The notes under the pieces are model-generated. The model ran no database searches, was not told the origin of the DNA, and saw only the letters and a program-made list of their open reading frames with translations. The translations under genes were made by a program, and so were the position numbers. From assembly GCA_048213135.1 (NCBI GenBank), contig PS015045.1, positions 148,980 through 169,073 of the forward strand: DNA of 20,094 nucleotides, read 5' to 3'. Source of the stretch: Reclinomonas americana ATCC 50394. Lineage: Eukaryota; Jakobida; Jakobea; Jakobida. This document shows, in pieces, positions 1 to 8,978 of the stretch (positions are counted from its first letter, which is position 1; the number at the start of each line of letters is the position of its first letter).

Positions 1-431
1 GGAGCATGAAGACTGCGAGTGACAGAGAGTGAGAATGCACTGATTGAGAAATTGAATGAGTGCATTATGTGCCTTGAGTGCACTCTGTGCATTCTGTGCC
101 TCGAGTGCCTGTGTGTGAAAGAGAGAGAGAGCACGCACTCACCCACTGCTTCGTCAATGCACTCCCGACAATCTGCACAAGATAATCATGAGAAAGGGCC
201 CTTCACTCTCACAAAAAGTCGCTTTCTCACTTTACCTCACACGCCTCAGAGGCCGTCAGAGTGCCCTTGAACTTGTCAAAGCAACACAACACTCGCCTTG
301 CCAACATTCTTGTTTGTGATTACTGTAGACCCCCAAGTCGGTTTCCCGTTTTTCCGTTTCCCTGTAGTCTAATCACCTGTTTTGATTTCATCGCCAGTGA
401 GGAGAAAAGACACAACCTCCTTCCCTTCTCG
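1..431. other. Upstream region of the WD40 gene, no gene seen
   Basis: I see no convincing gene here. The first 130 bases contain loosely repeated TGTGCCT / GAGTGC words and a short GA run. An open frame continues upstream of the WD40 start from about 261, but its composition is unlike the coding region and it lacks any recognisable motif, so I treat it as leader or promoter sequence. No TATA-like element is convincing. Confidence 0.5.
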
Positions 432-2057
432 ATGACCGACGCGCCTGTGAAGACAGAGACGCGATTGTCGCCGCTGTTTGCCGTCAACTGCTTGTCGGAT
501 GTGCGCGCCATTTCGGTGAACAAGATCAAGAATGCGGCGGTGATCGCCTGCGGTGATGGCTCATTGCGCGCGGTGGATCTCACGACGCGCGCCACCCTCG
601 GCTTTTATGTGAGCGAGTATCCGTGTGCCATGACGTGCACGGCGACGACGGCACGTGGCGATGCGGTGTTTGGCGGCGACGACAAGGGCATCGTGCGCAA
701 GTGGCGCACAGATAGTGGCGAGCTGATGTGGTACAGTGCGTTTGCGCATGCGGACAGCACGTGTGCGCTGGCGGTGGGGTGTGTCGGCGGCATGGTGGAG
801 ACCTTGTTCAGCAGCTCCGACGACTGCACCGTGTGTGCGTGGTATGCGGCCGACGGCGAGCTGATGTCACGCATGGTTGGGCACACCGGGCCGGTGGTCG
901 CGCTGACCACCGCCGGCGCCCATCGCCTGGTGATTAGCGGATCGCGTGACACAACGGTGCGGCTGTGGAGCCTGGACACGCTGGAGTGCGTGCGCTGCAT
1001 GCAGACGGCCTCGCTGTCGCCGGTGCTGACGGTGGCACTGGCAGCCGACGGTGACACGCTGATGGCCGGCACCGAAGAGGGCACCATCCATCTGCGCTCG
1101 CTGCTCAGCGGCGCCGAGCTCGGCTCATTCCGCAGTCACGCCAAACGCGTCAACACCATTGCGTGTTTCTCTGGCGCGACGCGCGAATACGTGCTGACGG
1201 GAGCGTACGGTGAGTCCAGTCGTCACAACAGCAATCTTGTGCAGTTTCTCAGTATGCTCACTTCTTCCTCTGCAACACCAGATGCCAACGTGTGCATTCG
1301 GCAGTACGTGACGCCCGACGTGGTGAACGCCGACGACAGCGAAGACAATGCTGGCACCACCGCTGCTGTGGTGCGCAGCATCGACGATAACGCAGACGTG
1401 GTCTATTCGTGCACGTGGCCGCAGAGCAGCGTCGTCACGGCGCTGGTGTTTGTTCGTCCAAATCAGCTGTTGTGCGGCATGCTCGACGGCACGATGCGCG
1501 TGTGCGAGTTGAACGAGGTGGAAGTGGCGCCACCACCACCGCCAGCAGCAGCCAAGAACAACCGTGCCGCCACGCGCAGTTCCACACCACTTCCCGAGGC
1601 CTCCACTCCCGCACCGCGCACCTCCACACCCATCGCCGAGTTGATCGGTGCCTCTCGCGGCTCCACTCCCGCCTCGTCTAGAAGTGCGACTCCTATTGTG
1701 TCAAGAAGTGCCACGCCGATGATGGTGGCGCCGAGTGCGGAGGCGACGGCGTCCTCCCGCTGCAGTACGCCAGCGGCGGTGATGGACATTCCGCAGCACC
1801 TGCAGGTGGACTCGATCGGCTCGGAGGTGATTGAGTTCCCAGAACCGGAACCGGAACCGGCGGTGGAAGCAAAGGTGAAGGGAAACGCTGCGAAGAAGAG
1901 CAGCAACAGTTCATCGACAGCCGGCAGGGCGAGCAAGCCGCGATCGTGGTCGCTGTTTGGGTGCTGCTCCAGCAGAGCGGTGGGCAACAGCGTCAAAATG
2001 CCGCCGGCTGCAGCAGGCCGCCAGAATGTGCTCGGCAATGCGGCAGCTCAAGTGTAG
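432..2057 (+). CDS. WD40 beta-propeller protein with Ser/Thr-Pro-rich tail
   Basis: Two exons, 432-1209 and 1282-2057, joined by a GT-AG intron of 72 nt (1210-1281, donor GTGAGT). The intron is a multiple of three without a stop, but removing it restores a clean WD strand (TGAYDANVCIRQY). The product is about 517 aa. Residues about 10-340 form WD-type repeats; visible blade ends include GIVRKW, CTVCAW, TTVRLW, TIHLRS, NVCIRQ and TMRVCE, so probably one seven-blade propeller, a protein-docking scaffold. Residues about 355-420 are low complexity with repeated R-x-S/A-T-P motifs. The C-terminus is basic and holds a Cys pair (LFGCCSS). The start chosen is the first Met before the propeller; codon use is strongly GC3-rich from there. 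No orthologue is recognised. Transcription converges on the TerD-LRR gene, with 110 bp between stop codons. Confidence 0.9.
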   Translation: MTDAPVKTETRLSPLFAVNCLSDVRAISVNKIKNAAVIACGDGSLRAVDLTTRATLGFYVSEYPCAMTCTATTARGDAVFGGDDKGIVRKWRTDSGELMWYSAFAHADSTCALAVGCVGGMVETLFSSSDDCTVCAWYAADGELMSRMVGHTGPVVALTTAGAHRLVISGSRDTTVRLWSLDTLECVRCMQTASLSPVLTVALAADGDTLMAGTEEGTIHLRSLLSGAELGSFRSHAKRVNTIACFSGATREYVLTGAYGESSRHNSNLVQFLSMLTSSSATPDANVCIRQYVTPDVVNADDSEDNAGTTAAVVRSIDDNADVVYSCTWPQSSVVTALVFVRPNQLLCGMLDGTMRVCELNEVEVAPPPPPAAAKNNRAATRSSTPLPEASTPAPRTSTPIAELIGASRGSTPASSRSATPIVSRSATPMMVAPSAEATASSRCSTPAAVMDIPQHLQVDSIGSEVIEFPEPEPEPAVEAKVKGNAAKKSSNSSSTAGRASKPRSWSLFGCCSSRAVGNSVKMPPAAAGRQNVLGNAAAQV

Positions 2058-2167
2058 AGACTAGAGAGATAGAATTAGAAAAAGAGAGATTAGGTGTACT
2101 ACTGTTTTAGAGGATTGTTTTGAAATAATGGATCGCTTTTTTTGTTTTGCAATGGTTCATTCACAGC

Positions 2168-3377
2168 TCATATCTGTGCGACGCAAAAGGGTGAAAGACT
2201 TGGAAGCTAAAGTTGTATTGTGGTGGCACTCACCTTGTATTCCGCCCGCACCACACGTATGTTCGGGCACCACTCGCGCAACTTGCCGACGTCCTCCGAG
2301 GCCTCCACCGGCGTGTACCTGCGTTGTAGTCACCAGTAAGTTGCGAGATACACATGGACAACACGGGTGGAGGCGCAACGTGAGGTCCAGTATTTGCAGA
2401 AACTCCAAGCCGGCGTCGGCAAACGGTGACAAACTCTCGAACAGGTTCTCGCTCAACAGCAACTCCTCCAGCGACTTGAATCGTTCAAGACCGATCAGGT
2501 CGCCGACTGCGTTGTGTGCCTGCACATTGCACAAACGTGAGACCAGTGAGAGATGAACACTTGAGTGCACACGCACCAAGTTCAATCGCTTGAGTTTGGG
2601 GGCTGCGAACATGACGCGGTGAGTGGCACGAGGAGTTAGTGTTGTTCGTGCAGACGTACGTACCATCAATGGCACCGAGACTGAGCATGATGTTGTCGCT
2701 GCAGTTGAAGCTGTGGGTGATCTCACGAGAAAGGAGAGGAGGGTGGAGAGAGCGAGTGAGCGCACCTCAAGTCGACATGCGTGAGCGCCGGAAACTCAGC
2801 AATATCGATGCAGTGGATGGTGTTGTGGCTGCGTGCAGCAGTCCGTTGGAGATCAATGGTGAGTTTCGGGAGGCATGCGTGCACGTACTCACCTGAGAAT
2901 GAGTGTCGACAAACTGGGAGGGCACACACGACCGACCAGCACACGAAGAGAGTTGTGAGAGACATCCAACTGTATTGGCATTGGAGTCAGCAAGGCAGCT
3001 AGAGATCACGTGTCGCCCACACCGGACCACGCACATAGGTCAGCTCGGGGAGTGAGAACAGCGCCCAGATGTCGCGAATAAAGTTGTTGCTAGCCACCAG
3101 CACTTTCAATTTCAGGAGAACCGTCAGTGGCCTGCACGGCGACGCGTGAGAAACGGATGGAAGGTCTGGACGCGGTGGCGATACTCACGTGATATCACTG
3201 ATGCAGTTGTGGGAAATGTCGACTGTCTCCAGTGTGCGATACCGCTCAATGGGTGACACATCGAGGACGCGGTATCTCTGCGAGGTCGAATGAGGACAGG
3301 AGTGGAGGGAGACGGAAAGGTGGAGTATGAGGGTATCAGAAGAACAAGAGCAAGAAGACATGGATGCTGGAGGAGAT

Positions 3378-3411
<34 letters not shown>

Positions 3412-5800
3412 GCAATTATAATTACAACAACAAGAAGAGAACACAATAACAACAACGACGACAACAACAACAACAATAACAACAACAACAAGAAGAAGAA
3501 GAAGAAGAAGAAGAAGAAGATGAAGAAGACGAGGAAGCTGAAGGAGACGACAACAACAATTGTACAAGAGCAGCAGCAACAACAACAACAACAGCAACAA
3601 CAACAACAACAACGACGACGACAACAAGTACAACAGCAGCAACGGCAACAACACCAGCAACAGGCAACAACAGAACAAACAAAAGAGATTGCCAACAACA
3701 ACTTATGGCACCACAAGCTGCAGGAACAAGGATCTGCACATTGCCTTTCTTTTCCCTTCCCCAAGTCACACCTTCAAGTCGAGCGTGTGGTACGCATACG
3801 ACATGCTGTCTTGCAACACCTGTGAAGAACGAGGTCAGTCGTGCTTCGCGCTGATGCAGAGGTGGCAGATGAGGCGGACCTGCACCGACTTGAGTCCGTG
3901 ACTCAAAATCAGTGGCCTGTGGTTTTGAGAGTGAGATTGCACAGTGGATTGGCGCCGACCGCGATCGAGGTACGAAACGTGCATGGCCTGCCTCCGGGAA
4001 AGTCCTCTTTCACAACATGCTGTGCGAAACAAGCAAGTGGTCAAGCGATTGTGTGAGAAGATTCACACGACTGGGCAGACAGACAACTCACCGCTAGTCT
4101 CGGAACGAGTTCTTGCAGTCTGTGTGCATTGCGTGAGCAGATGCTGCGAGAGAAGGGAAGAGGACACACACGCAACGTTGAACCGGGTGCAGGATCTTGA
4201 GCGACATTCAGGAGCCACTTGTTGGGTTGTGCGTCGTCGCGATAGATCTGTGTGGGAGGAGAGGTGAGAGTGGGAGACATAAAACTCTGAAGAGAATGAG
4301 AGACGCGAACCTTAAACAACAGCACGCCAGTGTAGGCACCCGATCCTCTCACTGTGGGGCATGTCAGGCGAGTGAGTGAGCGCTTTCATTCGCCCGCTAC
4401 CTTTGCAATCGTCGGGAACGTACCGTCCAGTCGGAAAATCTCCCTCTCGTCGACACGATCGCACAGGCGCACGTACGCCGAGTCGATCTGTTGTGCGTGC
4501 ATGGGTAACATAGGTAGGAGGTACATCGTGAAGCAGTGCAACGCACCTTTTCAAACGAGATGCCCTCGAAGCTGCGGGGAGAAACGAGGTTCAGCCAAGT
4601 GCGTTTCCTTTCGTACTCGATTGCTTACAGAAACGCACCTGTTCAGCACAAACAGACACGCATGCACCTCGGGTTGCATCTGCGCGGTGGTGGTTGGTGT
4701 GCAGAAGAACTGATGAGCATAAGCGCAGAGACTGAAACCTTGTCGAGATCAATCTGCGAGAAGCGAGTGAGTGACGACGAAAGAGACGATAAAAATCGAT
4801 TTGAGAAGCACACACCAAGATCTGCTCATCGTCGCCTTCGCCGTCACCTATGTCAAGGCACGCGATGAGCTGTGAGCTGCATGTACTGTATAACGATGCC
4901 CGGCCACTCGCCTGTTCGATTGTCGCCAGTCTGGAGGATCGTAAAAAATCAGAACATGTTGGGAAATAGTATTCGTGTGTCTCAGACGTACGCAACATGA
5001 ATCAGCGCGCCGACGACGCTCTTGAGTTGCCGAAACCAGCTGATCACATAGCATAGAAGGTCGGCAACAAACAGGGTGACTGACATAGGCAGGTGATGCA
5101 CGCAACATGGTCTCCACCACATCGCCCTCTTTCGTCAACTGTGTGTGAGTGTGTTCCCCAAGTCAGCAGCCACACGAACGCACACAGTGTGCTATGTTCC
5201 ACGCAACGGTGCAGGCACTGGCGTCGAGATCGACGTCGCCGTCCACATCCCACTGCGTACACCGCATCAGAGTGAGTACACATTCTGCAAAGGAGAGCGA
5301 CGGATCGATGATCGCAACTCCAGCGCCAAAGATCTGCGTGCGATCGCGTTCATTTCAAGGCACAGCGTGAGAGACAGACGCACCACAACATACTTACACT
5401 CGCCACGTACCAGCTGCGAGGGCACGAGTGAACACACACGCACACACATGCACATGGCACATAAGAACCATCTCATCTCTCCCCTCACCTGATGAATCGG
5501 CAAGAGCACCACATCGCCTTGCGAGAGCATGTGCACGTCGCTCAGTGCCACATCAAAGTGCTCCAACACGTCCTCCTCCCCAGCCTCCTCCGGCAGCTGC
5601 GCATGCTTCTTCGGGTCTTCATCTTGCTCGCGATCGGGATCATCTTCGGCGCCTCCTCCTCCTCGCGCCGATCTCACACGAATGCTCTCCGGACGACGCT
5701 CACTCAGCGGCCGACTCTGGCTGCCATTGGCACATGTGTCGGTGTCCTCTGTTGTTAGCACCACGGCGGGCACCGCTGCCACGCCCGCGTCAGTTTCCAT
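2168..5800 (-). CDS. TerD-domain / leucine-rich-repeat fusion protein
   Basis: About 544 aa from about 27 exons. Exons, 5' to 3': 5800-5489, 5413-5398, 5333-5319, 5284-5184, 5138-5107, 5039-4997, 4930-4912, 4847-4816, 4753-4739, 4679-4639, 4571-4547, 4487-4424, 4351-4311, 4247-4177, 4143-4092, 4019-3979, 3916-3880, 3819-3772, 3277-3189, 3131-3035, 2969-2893, 2828-2766, 2710-2664, 2602-2577, 2519-2380, 2318-2234, 2173-2168. All phases close. Residues 1-90 are an acidic leader. Residues about 91-276 are a TerD (tellurium-resistance/stress) domain: LSQGDVV, then WD...DVDLDAS, LKS, HTGDNRTGDGEGDDE, then IRL-like and LLFKIYR strands. The DLDAS and HTGDNRTG acidic motifs are the family's Ca2+-binding residues, so Ca2+ binding is inferred. 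Residues about 336-530 hold about seven SDS22-type LRRs (LDVSHNSL, LILSHNTI, VDLSFN, LNLAHN). An in-frame stop lies just before Met 5800. The small exons 5413-5184 are the least certain; an alternative joins 5413-5384 to 5333-5184. No signal peptide or membrane helix seen. Confidence 0.85.
3278..3771 (-). repeat. Triplet-repeat-rich intron of the TerD-LRR gene
   Basis: This 494-nt intron (donor GTGTGA, acceptor GCAG) is several times longer than its neighbours. From about 3378 to 3690 the plus strand is almost wholly AAC, AGC/CAG and AAG triplets in interrupted runs; the gene's own strand therefore reads GTT/GCT/CTT. Frames across it give poly-Leu, poly-Cys, poly-Asn or poly-Gln, which I regard as non-coding. 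Exons on both sides join in phase 0 to give LDLK-RYRVLDVS, a sensible entry to the first LRR. Confidence 0.8.
4848..4911 (-). other. GC-AG intron inside the TerD signature motif
   Basis: The reading HTGDNRTG/DGEGDDE, which matches the TerD consensus in both residues and length, needs a 64-nt intron starting GCGAGT at 4911 and ending ATAG at 4848. No GT donor nearby keeps the frame and the motif. GCGAGT is the usual GTGAGT donor with GC in place of GT, as expected for the minor GC-AG class of U2 introns. Confidence 0.75.
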
Positions 5801-6287
5801 GTATTCTCACGCTCGCGCGCGCGGGGGGAAACGGAATCGGAATACGGTGACTCATCATCGATATCGAGGGAAGCTGCCGCGTGCTGAGAGCACGCGCTCC
5901 AAGGTGCTGCCAGGGTTGGTGAAGAACCGAAGACGCTGGCGCGGAAAGCGGCAGCGACGTCGATTCCGGAAGTCGACGTTCGCATTTTTCGCACCACTGC
6001 GCGAGACGTGAACGCTGAAAGGGAGGAAGCAACGCATGCAGGTGTTGTACATATGATGCACATGTGGGTCGTCCAAGTAATGCCAGTTCGGTGCTCCAAT
6101 GCTCGAGCTCAACGATGCTCGAGCTCGATCGCGATCGCGATCGGGACACGAACGTGCCAGGTGATAGCTTCGATACCTAGCAGCCCAGCATGCTCCACCA
6201 CACATGCCATCATTCCCCCAGCGACCACGGCCACGCATGCTGGCGCACACCTCGTCATTCGGACAACGTCGACATTGGTCCTGCACA
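5801..6287. other. Intergenic region up to the first assembly gap
   Basis: 487 bp upstream of the TerD-LRR start. It carries a short tandem run of GCGATC near 6128-6140 beside two copies of GCTCGAGCTC, but no recognised gene. A long open frame on the minus strand ends at 5855 and is discussed as a finding, because it continues across the proposed contig join. The last 69 bases are one arm of a perfect inverted repeat. Confidence 0.5.
6219..6287 (+). repeat. Left arm of perfect 69-bp inverted repeat at gap edge
   Basis: This segment is the exact reverse complement of 8133-8201. It stops at the first N (6288); its partner stops at the first N of the other gap (8202). The identity is complete and ends at both gap edges, as expected for a contig overlap, not for an old genomic repeat. 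Confidence 0.95.
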
Positions 6288-6842
6288 NNNNNNNNNNNNN
6301 NNNNNNNNNNNNNNNNNNNNNNNNNNNNNNNNNNNNNNNNNNNNNNNNNNNNNNNNNNNNNNNNNNNNNNNNNNNNNNNNNNNNNNNNNNNNNNNNNNNN
6401 NNNNNNNNNNNNNNNNNNNNNNNNNNNNNNNNNNNNNNNNNNNNNNNNNNNNNNNNNNNNNNNNNNNNNNNNNNNNNNNNNNNNNNNNNNNNNNNNNNNN
6501 NNNNNNNNNNNNNNNNNNNNNNNNNNNNNNNNNNNNNNNNNNNNNNNNNNNNNNNNNNNNNNNNNNNNNNNNNNNNNNNNNNNNNNNNNNNNNNNNNNNN
6601 NNNNNNNNNNNNNNNNNNNNNNNNNNNNNNNNNNNNNNNNNNNNNNNNNNNNNNNNNNNNNNNNNNNNNNNNNNNNNNNNNNNNNNNNNNNNNNNNNNNN
6701 NNNNNNNNNNNNNNNNNNNNNNNNNNNNNNNNNNNNNNNNNNNNNNNNNNNNNNNNNNNNNNNNNNNNNNNNNNNNNNNNNNNNNNNNNNNNNNNNNNNN
6801 NNNNNNNNNNNNNNNNNNNNNNNNNNNNNNNNNNNNNNNNNN
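6288..6842. other. Assembly gap, 555 N
   Basis: Run of N. It truncates the RPS5 gene, whose 3' exon or exons should lie beyond 6843 on the minus strand. Frames passing through the N run are meaningless. Confidence 1.
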
Positions 6843-6917
6843 TACACACAATCGCAAAGAATTCATCAGCCGTCTGCCACACGTATGCGCAGATGAGGGG
6901 AGGGGAGTGAAACGCAC

Positions 6918-7829
6918 TCCGGTGGTCAACAGGTGGATGGCCGTGTTCACGCGGCGCATGGGCGACACGTCGACAGCTTGGCGCCTGACCTGTGTTGCCA
7001 CAACAACAAGAAGTGCGTCAGTGCATCTGTCGCGAGCGCATGCATGGTGGGATGTGAGTGAGCCGCGAGTACTACGCACCACACCAGCCGAGCCAATGCG
7101 GGTCGAATCTTCGCGAGCGCCAGAGTTGGCGACGGCGTCGACGAGCACCTGCATAAAATCATGATTATCGAGCGCTGACCAATCATTGGCATTCGTTCTC
7201 GTGCTCTTCTTACCTGGAGCGGGTTGGCACCATCGCTCAACAAGTGGATGATCTCGAACGCGTGCCTCACAATGCGCATCGCCATGACCTTCTTGCCGTT
7301 GTTGCGGCCCTTGCGCATGATGCTGTTGGCCCACATCAACAATCAGTCAGCTCAGTGTGTTTCCCTTCTCTCTCTCTTCTCTCTGCGCGCACCTGTTGAC
7401 GAGGCGCTCGACAATCGGGCACTGGGTCTTGCGGAAAGCCTTCAGGTTCCAGCGGCCAGCAGAGTGCGGCACGTACACCTTCTTGCGCGTTTGGATGTGG
7501 TCGGTCAAGGACATATCCTTCACCTCCAGCTGGTCGAACGACCTGTGTTCACGCACACACACACCAGGCATGAGCATAACACACCCACACACACACAGAC
7601 ACCAAGCTGTCTAGCTGCGTGAGTGTGTGCGAGTGTCTGTCGTTGCTGGACCGCGCCATGCACATGTGCACCACCCACACCCACTCACTCACGCTCTCTC
7701 TCCACACACAGCGTGCCTCCAATCTACTGTCGCACTCCAGTGCACCCAGCGAGTGCATACGTGTGATTGTGTGCTCTGTGTGTGAGGGAGAAGGACTCAC
7801 CACTTGCCAAAGAGCTTGATCTCAGCCAT
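6918..7829 (-). CDS. RPS5: 40S ribosomal protein S5 (uS7), 3' end missing
   Basis: Exons 7829-7801, 7542-7393, 7322-7214, 7148-7080 and 6989-6918 give 143 residues in continuous phase. The protein starts [10 protein letters not shown] and carries hallmark uS7 blocks: [61 protein letters not shown] and [15 protein letters not shown]. In the small ribosomal subunit uS7 sits in the head near the E site and contacts mRNA and tRNA. Compared with other eukaryotic S5 proteins about 45 C-terminal residues are absent; a donor (GTGCGT) at 6917 starts an intron that runs toward the N gap, and none of 6843-6916 matches the expected C-terminal sequence, so the last exon is in the gap. Donors are GTGAGT, GTGCGC, GTAAGA, GTGCGT, GTGCGT. 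The contig holding this gene appears to be misoriented. Confidence 0.97.
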
Positions 7830-8132
7830 TGTTTCTTGATCCCCGCGAGAGGTTTTGTCTGCACACACAAGATGGCATCTTCGTGAGCAACATGCGGCAG
7901 TCACACATGGCGTGTGGTGCGCAGAGAGAAGGGGGCGTGATGTCGGCCTACATGTGCGACATGCGACATCTTCACCACCACATTCTGCCTCTCGCCTGCG
8001 CCATGACGAATATCACTGGTGCCACACCCTGTCTGTGTATAGATCTCTCTCGTGCACACCAATCTCACTGCTGGGGCGACTGCCGTGGGGCGACTGCCAC
8101 TCACCGATGCAGTGCGATAGTGTGAGGGGACA
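7830..8132. other. RPS5 5' flank
   Basis: About 300 bp upstream of the RPS5 start; no gene is firmly supported. It should hold the RPS5 promoter, but I see no clear TATA or other core element. If the proposed re-orientation is right, this flank joins directly to 6287 and becomes part of a divergent promoter shared with the TerD-LRR gene. Confidence 0.5.
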
Positions 8133-8201
8133 TGTGCAGGACCAATGTCGACGTTGTCCGAATGACGAGGTGTGCGCCAGCATGCGTGGCCGTGGTCGCT
8201 G
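8133..8201 (-). repeat. Right arm of perfect 69-bp inverted repeat at gap edge
   Basis: Exact reverse complement of 6219-6287, ending at the N run that starts at 8202. Confidence 0.95.
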
Positions 8202-8221
8202 NNNNNNNNNNNNNNNNNNNN
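8202..8221. other. Assembly gap, 20 N
   Basis: Short N run of fixed-looking size (the same 20 N occur at 18759-18778), so the true size is probably unknown. Confidence 1.
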
Positions 8222-8246
8222 GCAGCAGTAGGAGAAGTAGTTGCTT

Positions 8247-8918
8247 TCATTGTCGTAGCGGCTGTGCGTACACGCGGTAGCCATTCATGACGCCTGTGCA
8301 CTCAGCCGTGCCGCATTTGCACTCGAACGACCAGCGCGGATCCCAGAAATCGTCTGACGACGACGAAAGAGGTTGTGAGGCTGTGGTTCAGCAAACAGAG
8401 AGAGACGACGAAGAGGGGAGGAGAATCAAACCTTTGCCAGCATCGGCGTCGGAGATTTCGTTGTAGCGAAAGGTGATCTCCTCGCCCGCGACAATGGGCC
8501 TCACGGCGACAATCCACTGCTCGTGGTCCAGCGAGCAGTTTGGTGTGCAGGCGTGGTTGGCGAACTTGGCGTCGCCTGAGAGTGTAGGAGAGAGGGTGAG
8601 TGAGCGGAGGAAAAAAGGGAAGACGAAGAGTGAGTGAGAGAGAGAGAGAGACCGTCATCCATCACCCAGTCGTCGTCGTCGTTGATGCAGAGGACGTGGC
8701 ACTTGTCGCCGTCGGGGACTTGATCGTAGCCGTGGATGAGGCGACTGTGTGTGTGAGAGAGTGAGGGAGAGTGAGTGAGGGCGAGTGAGACAACTTGCAA
8801 TGCAATGAGCAAACCCTTGGAAACGACAGATGCGCTCCTGTGCAGCAATGTCACGAGCGGCAAACATGCCACGTCCGGCAGCAGTGCCAGTGTCGCGCAC
8901 CACGTAGGCTGCCTCCAT
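8247..8918 (-). CDS. Small SET-domain protein methyltransferase
   Basis: Exons 8918-8815, 8744-8653, 8575-8432 and 8353-8247 close in phase to give 148 aa. The whole protein is one SET domain plus a post-SET motif: AGRGMFAARDI (GxG cofactor-binding turn, residues about 13-23), a middle region ending DDDDWVMDD, FANHACTPNC (the NHxC pseudoknot motif that binds S-adenosylmethionine), VAGEEITFRYNE, and CKCGTAECTG (post-SET zinc-site Cys pattern CxC-x4-C). SET proteins methylate lysines, usually on histones; the substrate here cannot be told. There is no pre-SET, PHD, MYND or other added domain. Introns use donors GTTTGC, GTCTCT and GTTTGA. The start at 8918 gives a natural SET N-terminus; an in-frame Met at 8978 would add 20 residues. 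Gene ends 25 bp from a gap. Confidence 0.9.
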
Positions 8919-8978
8919 CTCGCCAGTGAGTGAGTGAGCGAAGATATCGATCGATGAAATTTTGGTATTGCATTGCAT

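Noticed and set aside
3124-3825. Open frames of 110-180 codons encoding poly-Leu, poly-Cys, poly-Val or poly-Asn/Gln
   Set aside because: They are translations of the triplet-repeat intron; flanking exons splice in phase over it.
5085-5106. A 22-nt intron (GTGCATCACC to GTCAG) and a 26-nt intron near 3918-3943 that at first gave good-looking frames
   Set aside because: The same downstream frames are reached with a 67-nt GTTGCG intron (5106-5040) and a 62-nt GTTTCG intron (3978-3917), which also restore the TerD motif order. No ultra-short introns are needed.
6118-6145. GCGATCGC and GCTCGAGC palindromes, reminiscent of a regulatory or HIP1-like site
   Set aside because: They form a short hexanucleotide tandem in an intergenic stretch, most simply a microsatellite; no wider symmetry.
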